NCBI GenBank assembly: GCA_022448165.1
Contig: JAKVAS010000016.1
Location: 1-40,333, forward strand
Source: Crocinitomicaceae bacterium
GTDB taxonomy: Bacteria; Bacteroidota; Bacteroidia; Flavobacteriales_D; Crocinitomicaceae
Length of the DNA stretch: 40,333 bases
Direction: 5' to 3'
A model generated the notes under the pieces. It had not been told where the DNA came from and did not search any database. It worked only from the letters and a program-made list of their open reading frames with translations. Shown here in pieces: positions 8,352 through 17,095 of this stretch. Within the stretch, counting starts at the first letter, position 1; each line of letters opens with the position of its first letter. Position numbers and translations under genes: made by a program.

Positions 8352-9517
8352 TAAATAGCACTTCTTACGATACGTTCCACTCTCTTTGGGGTAAAAATAC
8401 CTCCTTCTCCCATTGTCTTCCAATCGCGATCTTCAAAAACCTTCCTGATTCGTACTTCAATACCGCTCGTATCCTTTGTATAATTTGAAATTCTTGTGTC
8501 TATATCCAGAGAATGAAAGAATAATTCAGTTTTAGCAATTGCGGCATTTGCTATATCAAGACTTGTACCATTTAGACCGAACACTCTCTCTCCATACTGA
8601 ACCAATTTATTCTGCTTTTCCACTAATGACTCCTCATATAGTCGAGGAGCAATTATCGCTAAAGTTCGAGCATGATCTATTCCATATTCCGCTGTCAATT
8701 CATGGCCGATCATGTGAGTTGTCCAATCCGTTGGAACTCCACATCGAAGTAATCCATTTAATGCATTCGTTGCACACCACATCAAATTTGCGGCGAGTTC
8801 ATAATCACTCGGATTTTTAATTACCCCCTTTGCAATTTTTAATAAGGTTAACAATATCCCCTCAGCCTGCCTTTCTTGTAGCCAATTACCAGAAGGATAT
8901 GTTAAGTATTGTTCCAGCGTATGCATATAAGCATCCACAATTCCATTCACCAATTGTCGTTTTGACAAGGTTGAAACTTGGGTGGGATCACAAAAGGAAA
9001 ATTTTGGAAAAAATAATGATCCTCCCATTGTACGTTTCTCCATTAAGCTCTTTCTGCTAATAACAGCCCCTGAATTTGCTTCAGACCCAGTAGCCGGAAG
9101 TGTCAAAATTGTACCAAATGGAACTGCATTATCAAAAGCACACCCTTCTTTCCTATCCAAAACCTCCCATGGATCGCCCTTATAGCCGATCGCACCAGAA
9201 ATAAATTTCACACCATCAATTACAGAACCACCACCTAGAGCAATGATAAAATCTACTTCCTTCTCCCTTGCAAATAGCACCGCTTTCATTAAAGTATCAT
9301 ATTCCGGATTTGCTTCAATTCCACCAAATTCGACTACTTCGAAACCAGAAAGAGCTATCAATACCTGATCATATAAACCACTCTTTTTACAACTTCCGCC
9401 ACCAAATGCAAGCAATATTTTTTTTGCATTCTGATCAGACAATAATTCAGGCATACGTCCTAATTGTTCCTTTCCGAAAACAATTCGTGTTGGGTTGTAA
9501 TATTCAAAATTGAGCAT
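8351..9517 (-). CDS. Iron-containing alcohol dehydrogenase, YqhD-like
   Basis: This 388-residue enzyme matches the length of NADPH-dependent YqhD/butanol dehydrogenases, which reduce short-chain aldehydes and can detoxify them. The start at 9517 (MLNFEYYNPTRIVFGK) agrees with the family; an upstream ATG at 9574 would add 19 atypical residues and cross the promoter. The nucleotide-binding motif GGGSVIDG is present. The four metal ligands match those of YqhD: D195 and H199 (VDAYMHTLEQY), H268 and H282 (DHARTLA). The downstream acetyltransferase-like gene overlaps by one base. A -7 box sits only 3 bases before the start codon, and the exbD terminator lies just upstream. Confidence 0.93.
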   Translation of the reverse strand: MLNFEYYNPTRIVFGKEQLGRMPELLSDQNAKKILLAFGGGSCKKSGLYDQVLIALSGFEVVEFGGIEANPEYDTLMKAVLFAREKEVDFIIALGGGSVIDGVKFISGAIGYKGDPWEVLDRKEGCAFDNAVPFGTILTLPATGSEANSGAVISRKSLMEKRTMGGSLFFPKFSFCDPTQVSTLSKRQLVNGIVDAYMHTLEQYLTYPSGNWLQERQAEGILLTLLKIAKGVIKNPSDYELAANLMWCATNALNGLLRCGVPTDWTTHMIGHELTAEYGIDHARTLAIIAPRLYEESLVEKQNKLVQYGERVFGLNGTSLDIANAAIAKTELFFHSLDIDTRISNYTKDTSGIEVRIRKVFEDRDWKTMGEGGIFTPKRVERIVRSAI

Positions 9518-9520
9518 ATA

Positions 9521-9528
9521 CAAAAATA
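9521..9528 (-). promoter_or_regulatory. Alcohol dehydrogenase -7 box abutting the start codon
   Basis: The minus strand reads TATTTTTG (full match to TAnnTTTG), then TAT and the ATG at 9517. No TTG is obvious at -33. If functional, transcription would start at or next to the start codon, giving a leaderless mRNA. Confidence 0.5.
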
Positions 9529-9572
9529 GCGAATTAATCACTGAAGGTAATAGATGTAAACTTATTGAAAAC

Positions 9573-9603
9573 AAAAAATCCCGCTCTCAATGAGAACGGG
9601 ATT
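9573..9603 (-). terminator. Rho-independent terminator of the exbB-exbD operon
   Basis: On the minus strand a 12-bp stem (AATCCCGTTCTC with GAGAGCGGGATT, one G-U pair) closes a 3-base loop and is followed by a T-rich tract. It lies 18 bases past the stop of the last exbD gene and separates this operon from the dehydrogenase promoter. Confidence 0.88.
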
Positions 9604-9621
9604 CCATAAACTTAGATTATT

Positions 9622-10134
9622 TTAAATACCGCTATTATCTTGTACAGCGTATGCAATCTTCAATGCTTCAATATCTTGTAATTCCTTACGGATATCAAAA
9701 ACAACTCCAACTGGTGCATTTACATCTGCTTTAACACATGTAATCACACCTTCTATACCAACTCTTAATGATTTAGGCTTCGCTTCAAACTTATCCATTT
9801 TCCACTGACGAACAGCAGTTGCATTATATAATTCACCTGGATTCGGTTGAGCTACATTGTCTAAAAATAATGCGTATCCACCAGCAAATTGATCAATTCG
9901 TGCTTTATTTCTAGGTGTTCCAATGTAAAGGAAATCTATTTCAGAACGTTGTTTAAAAGGAGTCATATCCTGCGTCTTTACACCATCTGGTTGATTAAGA
10001 CTTACAGTTGGATCCGATTCCTTACTTGTAGTCGCGACCATAAAGAAGAACAACAACATAAATACGATATCAGGAAGGGACGACGTATTTACCGCTGGTG
10101 CCTCCTTACTATTATCTTTCTTAAATTTTGACAT
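9622..10134 (-). CDS. ExbD/TolR-type biopolymer transport protein
   Basis: This 170-residue inner-membrane protein has one transmembrane segment (about residues 20-38, LPDIVFMLLFFFMVATT). The conserved proton-path aspartate is present at D22. The C-terminal half is a periplasmic domain. With ExbB it forms the proton-driven motor that energises TonB or a related partner across the periplasm. It is the last gene of a four-gene operon (exbB, small membrane protein, exbD, exbD) and is followed by a strong terminator. Two unequal ExbD proteins next to one ExbB is a common Bacteroidota layout. The substrate system is not shown by the sequence; TonB energisation or gliding-related work are both possible. 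Confidence 0.92.
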   Translation of the reverse strand: MSKFKKDNSKEAPAVNTSSLPDIVFMLLFFFMVATTSKESDPTVSLNQPDGVKTQDMTPFKQRSEIDFLYIGTPRNKARIDQFAGGYALFLDNVAQPNPGELYNATAVRQWKMDKFEAKPKSLRVGIEGVITCVKADVNAPVGVVFDIRKELQDIEALKIAYAVQDNSGI

Positions 10135-10151
10135 ATCTTCTAACTATAAAA

Positions 10152-10916
10152 TTATTTAGGAGTAACTTCAATTACTCTCTTTGGATACAAAATATCCAAT
10201 AATGAGCCCATATCCTTATAGACTAGATCATCTGGATCATTATCAATTTTAGATCTTATTGAGCCATATCCTTCGTTGAAAAGCCTCAATGCGGCATCAT
10301 CACGCAGTTTAAAAACAGCCTCTTCAATTTCGGAATGAATCTTTGTAAACAAACCATATCCAGTTAACTTCTGAGTTTCAACACGAATATGCGCTTGAGA
10401 TGAAATTTCTGATAAAGCATTAGTACCAAGCATACCAATTGCCTTTTCCTTACGCTTCCATTCCTTAATTTTAGAATTAATAAACTCTAACATTTCCTCT
10501 TGAATCGGTCCTGAACCATTTGCATCGACATCATCGTACTCTTCTTCAACCGCACGTAATTGTTCCTTAATTGTCGCTTTATCTACACGTGAATATAAAG
10601 GGAAATTACTTGTAACGTCATTCGCCTTCTCATTATATGTATAAAACTCAATGATCTTATCTGAAATATCGTCTGGGTTACCAATTAACTCTCCTCTAAC
10701 CATTAATTGATTTTGAGCATTGGTACGAATAGCCAAAATATCTCTTTCTTCTACCACCACAGGCTCAGAAATAGGAACATCAATTTTCTTTGGAATACTT
10801 TTAATGTATGCCTTATCACGATCCATTGTAGTCGTAACGAGGAAGAAAATCAATAGCAAGAACGCGATGTCGGCCATCGATCCAGCATTAATTTCAGGAA
10901 TATCTCGCTTTGCCAT
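10152..10916 (-). CDS. ExbD/TolR-type biopolymer transport protein, long form
   Basis: This 254-residue protein has an N-terminal transmembrane segment (about residues 13-31, SMADIAFLLLIFFLVTTT) with the conserved proton-coupling aspartate at D16. The periplasmic part is longer than in a classical ExbD (about 140 residues) because of a charged helical insert near residues 110-190 with many Glu and Lys residues. It probably pairs with the shorter ExbD downstream (17-bp gap) in one motor complex. It sits 9 bp after the small membrane protein gene, so the four genes are co-transcribed. Confidence 0.9.
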   Translation of the reverse strand: MAKRDIPEINAGSMADIAFLLLIFFLVTTTMDRDKAYIKSIPKKIDVPISEPVVVEERDILAIRTNAQNQLMVRGELIGNPDDISDKIIEFYTYNEKANDVTSNFPLYSRVDKATIKEQLRAVEEEYDDVDANGSGPIQEEMLEFINSKIKEWKRKEKAIGMLGTNALSEISSQAHIRVETQKLTGYGLFTKIHSEIEEAVFKLRDDAALRLFNEGYGSIRSKIDNDPDDLVYKDMGSLLDILYPKRVIEVTPK

Positions 10917-10925
10917 AATTATATC

Positions 10926-11426
10926 TTATTTTAAACGTTGAACCGTGCTTTTCACGAAGAAAAACAATACGGTTAGAAAAGCAATTGCCACTGCAAAAAG
11001 GACAGTATATATCCCAGCCGTTGTGCTTGTAATTGTACTTTGAATTGCTCCATCAGAAAGACCATCAAGAATTTTAGTATCCTCAAGACCTAATGATTGA
11101 ACCGTATCTGAACTTTCTTTCATTCTAAAAACAAAATACACTACTACTGCAGCCAAGACACCAACAATTGACATAACTGTTTTCTTTGGGTTAGAGATCA
11201 TCTGCACAAGGAAGAAGACCAAAACCACTGCAAGGCATATAACGAATATAGTTACCGTATATCCAATAGAGAATCCCATTTTTCCTCCATCTCGGAATTT
11301 AGCAACAGCCTCTTGACCTTGGTCCATCAAATCCGATGGAGCCATAAGAACAAAGAATGCCGCTAACACACCTAGTACGACTAATACGTACTTAATGATA
11401 TTTGTTGTTAAGCTTAAATTTTTCAT
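10926..11426 (-). CDS. Multi-pass membrane protein of the ExbBD operon, unknown function
   Basis: This 166-residue protein has about four predicted membrane helices: residues ~13-30 (YVLVVLGVLAAFFVLMAP), ~52-75, ~85-102 and ~137-160. A short extracytoplasmic segment lies between helices 3 and 4. I do not recognise a named family. A protein of this type between exbB and exbD is found in many Bacteroidota, so it is likely an accessory subunit of the motor. It lies 56 bp after exbB and 9 bp before the long exbD. Confidence 0.8.
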   Translation of the reverse strand: MKNLSLTTNIIKYVLVVLGVLAAFFVLMAPSDLMDQGQEAVAKFRDGGKMGFSIGYTVTIFVICLAVVLVFFLVQMISNPKKTVMSIVGVLAAVVVYFVFRMKESSDTVQSLGLEDTKILDGLSDGAIQSTITSTTAGIYTVLFAVAIAFLTVLFFFVKSTVQRLK

Positions 11427-11482
11427 TTACTCTGTAAATTTATAAGTATGTATTCATTAACTCACCGTATTCGTGAGAATGA

Positions 11483-12322
11483 TTACGCCTTCGTTACCTT
11501 GTGCTTCAACATCATATCTACTAGAGAGATAGAAGCATCTTCCATTTCATTTACCAATCCGTCTACTTTAGAAACGATATAATTGTAAAAGATCTGTAGT
11601 ATAATTGCAGCGATCAAACCAAATACAGTTGTCAATAGAGATACCTTAATACCACCCGCTACTGTTGTTGGTGCAACCTGACCATCTTCGATAATTTGAT
11701 CAAAGGCTTGGATCATTCCAATTACCGTTCCCAAGAACCCAAGCATTGGTGCCAATGCAATAAATAACGAAATCCATGGAATACCTTTTTCTAACAATCC
11801 CATTTGAACACCTCCATATGCAACAACCGACTTCTCAACTGATTCAATTCCTTCATCAGAACGATCAAGCCCTTGGTAGTATATAGAAGCAATTGGTCCT
11901 CTTGTGTTACGACAAACATCTTTTGCAGCTTCAACTCCACCATTTTTCAAGGCTGTTTCAACTTCATCTAAAAACTTTGTAGTATTAATTGTCGAAAGGT
12001 TCAAGTAAACGATACGCTCAATTGACAATGCAAGACCAATGATCAATGCAACCAATACGAATGTCATCCAGAATGGATCTCCTTCGATATATTTTTGTTT
12101 CAATGTTTGAACGAAAGTCAATTCTTCCTTCACTTTTTCATCTTCTACAGTAGATGTTGGATTTTGATCTACAGCATTCTTAACTGCGCTATCATCCTCT
12201 AATTCAACCGTTGCAGTGTCAAGGCTAGATGACGTTGAATCCGTAACTTGTGCCGAAGCAACATTTGTAAAACCAAAAGTCATTGCTGCTGCAATTACTA
12301 AAGAACTAATTACTTTTTTCAT
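11483..12322 (-). CDS. ExbB/TolQ/MotA-family proton channel protein
   Basis: This 279-residue protein starts with a signal-like segment (residues 1-25, ending NVASAQ) and an acidic linker. Three core membrane helices follow at about 84-106, 182-206 and 226-250. The helix 2 motif APMLGFLGTVIGMI and the TTVFGLIAAI motif of helix 3 are the ExbB/TolQ signature. It forms the pentameric proton channel around the ExbD dimer in the inner membrane. It is the first gene of the operon, and a -7 box lies 45 bases upstream. Confidence 0.94.
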   Translation of the reverse strand: MKKVISSLVIAAAMTFGFTNVASAQVTDSTSSSLDTATVELEDDSAVKNAVDQNPTSTVEDEKVKEELTFVQTLKQKYIEGDPFWMTFVLVALIIGLALSIERIVYLNLSTINTTKFLDEVETALKNGGVEAAKDVCRNTRGPIASIYYQGLDRSDEGIESVEKSVVAYGGVQMGLLEKGIPWISLFIALAPMLGFLGTVIGMIQAFDQIIEDGQVAPTTVAGGIKVSLLTTVFGLIAAIILQIFYNYIVSKVDGLVNEMEDASISLVDMMLKHKVTKA

Positions 12323-12367
12323 GTTCTCAAAGATTAATTTAATCGTATTCTAAGTTTAATTTAAAGC

Positions 12368-12375
12368 CAAAAATA
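12368..12375 (-). promoter_or_regulatory. exbB operon promoter, -7 box
   Basis: The minus strand reads TATTTTTG, a full match to TAnnTTTG. The -33 region has no clear TTG. It predicts a leader of about 40 nt before exbB. Confidence 0.5.
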
Positions 12376-12689
12376 ATAAAATTTACGTCACACCCTCCTT
12401 ACACCAAACTAAATGCAATTATGAATACCATAATTTTGTTTTTTTATTCAATTATGTAAGAACGAGTACAGTTGATTCAGCTACGAAATATTCGGTAATG
12501 TACGAGGTATAGTTTAAACCATTTCATCAATACTTAGATTATTGATTGAACGTATTATTTTATTGAGCCAAGTGAAATACAAAGGGCTTTTCAACTAAAC
12601 ACCCCATTCTGCACCAAGCAGAAGAAACAATAAAACACTAATAAACAACAAGTTAATTATTCGCAAAAGTGTTCTACCCACACAAATTA

Positions 12690-12718
12690 TTTGCTACCGT
12701 CAATTTCCCCTATATTTG
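12690..12718 (+). promoter_or_regulatory. Rrf2 gene promoter, TTTG/-7 box next to the start codon
   Basis: TTTG at 12690-12693 and TATATTTG at 12711-12718 are separated by 17 bases, a near-standard Bacteroidota promoter. Only four bases (CAGT) separate the -7 box from the ATG at 12723, so the mRNA would be leaderless or nearly so. Confidence 0.65.
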
Positions 12719-12722
12719 CAGT

Positions 12723-13142
12723 ATGTTAACGCGTAAAACCAAATATGGACTTAAAGCTCTCGCCCACATTGCCGGACTAGAGGATAAAAAACCCGTCCAA
12801 ATCGGTACAATATCTAAATGCGAGAACATTTCTCATAAATACCTAGAGAGTATTTTACTTGAGCTAAAAAAATCAGGCATCCTTGGAGCAAAGAAAGGAA
12901 AAGGAGGCGGTTACTACCTTTTACGAGATGCTAAAGATGTCTGGATGGTAGAAGTAATCAGACTGCTTGAAGGACCAATAGCTCCCTTACCATGCGTAAG
13001 TTTAAACTTTTACGAAAAATGTGATGACTGTCCTGACGAAACAACTTGTAGTGTTCATAAACTCATGATCCAAGTGAGAGACAAAACATTAGATGTTTTT
13101 AAAAATACTAATCTAGCTGATCTGGTTATACGTAAAACTTAA
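12723..13142 (+). CDS. Rrf2-family transcriptional regulator, Fe-S ligand cysteines
   Basis: Read from 12723 the protein has 139 residues and begins MLTRKTKYGLKALAHIA, the usual Rrf2/IscR start. An in-frame ATG at 12669 would add 18 atypical residues encoded by the promoter itself. Residues ~1-80 form the winged helix-turn-helix, including the wing motif KKGKGGGYYL. Near residues 95-120 it has four cysteines (PCVS, then KCDDCPDETTCS) in the region where IscR-type proteins bind an iron-sulfur cluster, though the spacing differs from the classical CX5CX5C. It probably senses redox state, iron or nitric oxide. Its targets are not visible; the divergent exbB operon is one candidate. Confidence 0.9.
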   Translation: MLTRKTKYGLKALAHIAGLEDKKPVQIGTISKCENISHKYLESILLELKKSGILGAKKGKGGGYYLLRDAKDVWMVEVIRLLEGPIAPLPCVSLNFYEKCDDCPDETTCSVHKLMIQVRDKTLDVFKNTNLADLVIRKT

Positions 13143-13787
13143 CCTTTATTTCTAGCATTTTTCCCCATTTAGGGCACATTACTCTCACTATACTACAACA
13201 CTTCGATTCTAGGATTAGAATAAAAAAGGAAAGAAAATAGCCTGTCATTTAAAGCAATAATAACCCACCACTGAAAAAAACTATTTTGACGCTTCTGTTG
13301 ATCATACTTTAAATTTCCTGTCCAAGGATCAAGTTCATATCGGAATGTCGTCTTAAACGTTATTTTCAGCATTCTATTCAAAAAGAAGACCATAACACCA
13401 ATTATCTTTTCCATTTAAATTACCGTATTAGATCATCAGCAATTCTTGGTGATTTAATTTCGATCCTACCAATAACAGACATACTAGTTTGATTTGGAAG
13501 AAAACGATCATCACATAATCGAAAGAAGGATAAAGAGCGTAAGAAAAAACATATCTCATTAAATCCCTATGCATTTATTTAATCGTAAATATCCAAGATG
13601 CAGAATTTCAAATACACATTAACCCAATGCTTTTCATTCGATAATAATAGCACTCGAATTATCACAGATTTGATTTAACGAGAATGGTCTTGACTTCTCT
13701 CTACAAACGTAATCAAAAACACAAATTTGTAATTCCTTCTTTCAAAACTAACATTTGAAATCAACGAAAGTGATTCTCAAAAAACAC
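13143..13787. other. Intergenic region of ~650 bp without a supported gene
   Basis: A 73-codon frame at 13193-13414 (minus) has no promoter, no recognisable domain and an unusual composition, so I do not call it. Otherwise this is AT-rich spacer between the Rrf2 gene and the terminator of the TonB receptor operon. Confidence 0.55.
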
Positions 13788-13826
13788 AAAAAGCCCCCGA
13801 TCACCGTAAGTGAAAGGAGGCTTTTT
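13788..13826 (-). terminator. Terminator of the TonB receptor/lipoprotein operon
   Basis: On the minus strand AAAAAGCCTCC pairs with GGGGGCTTTTT (one G-U pair) and an inner TCAC/GTGA stem lies in the loop. The A-rich and T-rich flanks let it work in either direction. It begins 17 bases past the lipoprotein stop. Confidence 0.88.
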
Positions 13827-13842
13827 AAGCAGAATGATTTGT

Positions 13843-14454
13843 CTATTGAATGTTCAATACGAATTGCAGGTCAAAATCTGTATCACCATCATTAGCGCCT
13901 GAAGATGCAGTCTTAACTCCTGGCTGATGTTGAAGACGAACATTAAATGTACCCGCCGTCAATTGCACTGCCGATGTCGTCCAAATTGTTGATAAACCAA
14001 CTGGATTTCCATTAGAATCTTGATCATTATAAACTAATGGATCTAATGCATTATCCATATTTCCATCACCGGATGGGTTTGCGAAAGCGCCGTTAGAAAA
14101 GCTGAAGAAAAACTGATGTTCAGCCGCTTCTGCCAATATTTCTAACCCAATATCTTCACCCGGACTCTCCAAGTTATTTGATATTTCATATGTAAGCACA
14201 TACGTCTTATTTGTATCTAGGTCAATGTCATTCAAAATTGCTAGTTCCTGAACACCCTCTCCATCTGGATCTTGCGCACTTGCTTCCACTACATCGCTTG
14301 AATCTGCAGTATTTGTAAAAATAAGTTTCACATCAGTGATTACCTCTACTTCATTTTCTTCAGCAGGAGGTGTTACCTCTTCTTTCTTACAACTTACCAT
14401 CGACAACCCTACTAACGTAAGTGCTATTAAGTTATACTTTCTAAACTGTTTCAT
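13843..14454 (-). CDS. Outer-membrane lipoprotein partner of a TonB receptor
   Basis: This 203-residue protein has a lipoprotein signal peptide with the lipobox LSMVSC, the acylated cysteine being C22. A Glu/Pro-rich linker is followed by a beta-rich domain with Asp-rich stretches (QDPDGEGVQE, GANDGDTDFD). From memory it resembles a flavobacterial family annotated as type 1 periplasmic-binding-fold proteins, which sits next to TonB-dependent receptors. The upstream receptor ends 29 bp away on the same strand, so the two are co-transcribed. It is probably a surface or periplasmic substrate-capturing partner. A metal is the likeliest cargo, because the receptor looks ZnuD-like, but that is an inference. 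Confidence 0.8.
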   Translation of the reverse strand: MKQFRKYNLIALTLVGLSMVSCKKEEVTPPAEENEVEVITDVKLIFTNTADSSDVVEASAQDPDGEGVQELAILNDIDLDTNKTYVLTYEISNNLESPGEDIGLEILAEAAEHQFFFSFSNGAFANPSGDGNMDNALDPLVYNDQDSNGNPVGLSTIWTTSAVQLTAGTFNVRLQHQPGVKTASSGANDGDTDFDLQFVLNIQ

Positions 14455-14483
14455 GACTTTTTATTTGTTTTTGATTATACTGA

Positions 14484-16973
14484 TTACTTATTTAATTCAT
14501 CGTTAGTAGGTCGCGTTGATTTGAATGAGTAATTCAACGTAAATAGTATGTTTCTTCCGGGTTCATCCGCGAAGTACCTCATTTCATTCAAATAGTCTCT
14601 ATAATTTGCATTCATTGCATTTGTAGCAGAAACGCTAGCAGTGAAATTATTCCATTTAATCCGCCACGAAATATCCAACAGGAAATAACCATTTGGAGCA
14701 TCCTTGAAATCAAAAATTTCACTTTCTGGAGTAAGTTCTATCAAACCATTAATAAGTTCCTCAGGCGAAATTGTACGAGGAGCTTGAAATTGAGAAAAGG
14801 TATAGCTCGCCTTAACAGACCATTTAGAGGACTTAATCTTCCAAAATGCTCCTTGATTCCAAGTAATTCTATAGCTTGCTGAGGCAGGGGGTTGATTGAT
14901 CAAAGTCTCATTCCGAATAGAATTCCAAGACAATAAATAACTAAGGCGAGTTATGCTAGTAATTTCTTTTGACCAATTCGACTTCCAACTATAGTCAGTT
15001 CCTATAAAAAAAGCATTGGTCTGATCAAAAATAAAAACAGGCATTGGGCCACGAATAGTACCAATTACAGCCATCGGTCGATCAAAAATATAATTTTCGA
15101 TATAGTGAGAATAAGCTGTTAACGTATGCTGATGTTTCTTCTTTGTAATCTGCAATTCATTGATGAACTTGTATCCTCTTTCAGGTGCAACATTACTTTC
15201 ATTCAAAGCAATAACTCTATCTGTTCTAAGTTCACCTTCCGAATTTGTATAGTAACGGAGTAAGCCAAACGAAGACTTGAACCCATGCTGTCCGAAACTA
15301 AAAAGTTCCGCCATATTTGGTGTTCGCCAAGCCGTTCCTAAATTTGTCCTAAAAGTAGTGTTGTTAGAAATTTCTCGGACATACCCAACTGATGCTGTAG
15401 CGTTCGTAAAGTTGAAATCATCTCTGAAAATATCCTGATTGGTTTCTCGTCCAGCAACAGAATTAGATTCATAATCCATACGAACACCTATTTCCAACAT
15501 ATTCTTTTTAAATCTTCTTGTCTCAATCAAGAAAGCACTATGTCTTGTTGAGATATAATTGGGAATAAAAGGAGTTGTTTGAGTACCCGGATTGTTCTCA
15601 TTCTTTTGGCGAAATGTTTGAATACCAACCAAACCTTTCAACTTTAGCCAATTTGGATGATGCCAAGTTAACTGATAATCACTTGTAACAAGGTCCAAAT
15701 CGATAATAGGAAGTTCTACATCCCTTCTGACGTCGTATTCTTCTCTCTCATTTAGTTGTGCTCCCACAATAAACGATAGCTTGCCTCGATCTGAATATCT
15801 CCAATTTACTTCAGTCTTAGCCAATTGGTGCATAGTTAATTGACTTGGCTCATTGATATCGAAGGAAAAAGGTCTGATAAATGTTGGTTCGATAGAATTT
15901 ACTGCCTGAATAAACGCATTACCACTTTCCGCAATTGAAGAACGAAGTAAAGCTAAATTTTGATCAAAATAACCATACAAAACTCTGACGTCCCATTTTT
16001 TATGACGATATCGGACTCCTGCATCAATAGCTTTTTCTTCCTTCCCAGAGTTGGTAAGAGAGTAATTAGGGGTATTCCGATCACCGATCTTTGTAAATCC
16101 CATGTTCATAAAATAACTCCATTTCTTGAACCCTTCACCTACTGCAAAAGTTGAATTTATACCTAATCCATTAGTTTGAAATCCTGAACCCACCTCCAGA
16201 TAAAAAGGGTCATTTAAAACAAGTGGGTTGGGTTCAACGATAATAGTCCCCCCTAGTGCCTCTGGACCAAATCGCACCCCCATAGCTCCTTTTATTACAG
16301 TAATAGAATTTGCTGAGGACACATCTATTTCCGGTGCGTGCTCAGTTCCCCAGTTTTGAAAACCGTGCTTTAGGCCTCTGTTAAGAACTAATATTCTGTT
16401 ACCATACAAGCCATGTATAACTGGCAATTGCACATTTGATCCAGCAGACACCATAGAGATCCCTTCCTGCTCAGAAATCAAAGAAGCCAATGATTTCGTA
16501 GCATCCTGTTTGATTTCATCTTTCTTCACCTTAAACTGAGAAATTGACAGGGTCCCTTCTTCATTTTTCTTTCCTGCCTTAACAGTTACAGAGCCAAATT
16601 CAACTACTTTTCGTGATAAATAAATATATTGGGATTCTTGATTTTTGTGATAGCCTACACATACTAAATTAGTATATCCAAAACAGGTAATAAGCATTGT
16701 ATTTTCCTGATTGCAAAGCCCATCAATTCTAAATTTCCCATCATCGTCGGTATAAACAATTTTCTTTGTTTCTTTTAGTTTGACAGTGGCAAAAGGCACT
16801 GGGTCTGAAGTTTCAATATCTAAAACAATACCACTTATAGAATATGTACAAGCGCTCTCCTGTGCAAGCCCATAAAAACATACATTTAGCATGAAAATCA
16901 ATATAAAGCATGATCTCAAACTATAGCATATGCTTTTGAACCAATCAAATAAATACTCCATTTTAGTCATCAT
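14484..16973 (-). CDS. TonB-dependent outer-membrane receptor, ZnuD-like
   Basis: From the ATG at 16973 (or 16970) the protein has about 829 residues. It contains a signal peptide ending near FYGLAQ, then a carboxypeptidase-regulatory-like domain (YSISGIVLDIETSDPVPFAT), a plug domain (VIHGLYGNRILVLNRGLK; ALGGTIIVEPNPL) and a 22-strand-type barrel with the late motif AWRTPNMAELFSFGQHG. The WRTPNMAELFS motif and overall pattern resemble ZnuD-type zinc receptors. An ATG at 17012 is rejected as the start because its codons coincide with the promoter -7 box. The barrel takes up its ligand using ExbBD/TonB energy. It is transcribed with the lipoprotein gene downstream. Confidence 0.9.
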   Translation of the reverse strand: MMTKMEYLFDWFKSICYSLRSCFILIFMLNVCFYGLAQESACTYSISGIVLDIETSDPVPFATVKLKETKKIVYTDDDGKFRIDGLCNQENTMLITCFGYTNLVCVGYHKNQESQYIYLSRKVVEFGSVTVKAGKKNEEGTLSISQFKVKKDEIKQDATKSLASLISEQEGISMVSAGSNVQLPVIHGLYGNRILVLNRGLKHGFQNWGTEHAPEIDVSSANSITVIKGAMGVRFGPEALGGTIIVEPNPLVLNDPFYLEVGSGFQTNGLGINSTFAVGEGFKKWSYFMNMGFTKIGDRNTPNYSLTNSGKEEKAIDAGVRYRHKKWDVRVLYGYFDQNLALLRSSIAESGNAFIQAVNSIEPTFIRPFSFDINEPSQLTMHQLAKTEVNWRYSDRGKLSFIVGAQLNEREEYDVRRDVELPIIDLDLVTSDYQLTWHHPNWLKLKGLVGIQTFRQKNENNPGTQTTPFIPNYISTRHSAFLIETRRFKKNMLEIGVRMDYESNSVAGRETNQDIFRDDFNFTNATASVGYVREISNNTTFRTNLGTAWRTPNMAELFSFGQHGFKSSFGLLRYYTNSEGELRTDRVIALNESNVAPERGYKFINELQITKKKHQHTLTAYSHYIENYIFDRPMAVIGTIRGPMPVFIFDQTNAFFIGTDYSWKSNWSKEITSITRLSYLLSWNSIRNETLINQPPASASYRITWNQGAFWKIKSSKWSVKASYTFSQFQAPRTISPEELINGLIELTPESEIFDFKDAPNGYFLLDISWRIKWNNFTASVSATNAMNANYRDYLNEMRYFADEPGRNILFTLNYSFKSTRPTNDELNK

Positions 16974-17001
16974 AGTATTTACAAAACGTATTCGACGGAT
17001 G

Positions 17002-17009
17002 CAAATATA
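17002..17009 (-). promoter_or_regulatory. TonB receptor promoter, -7 box
   Basis: The minus strand reads TATATTTG, a full TAnnTTTG match, 28 bases before the ATG at 16973. It overlaps the annotatable ATG at 17012 and so decides against that start. Confidence 0.6.
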
Positions 17010-17095
17010 CATAATTAACGCAACTCGACTGCATTAATAAGGGCGATACGCTTAAAAAAACAGCTGGTTTAAAAAAAGAAACATTGATCCCTTTA

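Larger units (their letters stand above)
12323..12722. other. 400-bp divergent intergenic region, exbB / Rrf2 regulator
   Basis: It holds the exbB promoter on one side and the Rrf2 promoter on the other. No gene is visible. A weak AT-only hairpin with a T-run (12417-12445, plus strand) is present but follows no plus-strand gene. Confidence 0.7.

Noticed and set aside
12417-12445. AT-only hairpin followed by a T-run on the plus strand
   Set aside because: No plus-strand gene ends upstream of it, and a 7-bp AT stem is weak.
13193-13414. 73-residue minus-strand frame
   Set aside because: No promoter, no family, aromatic-rich composition; likely chance, though a degraded gene cannot be excluded.
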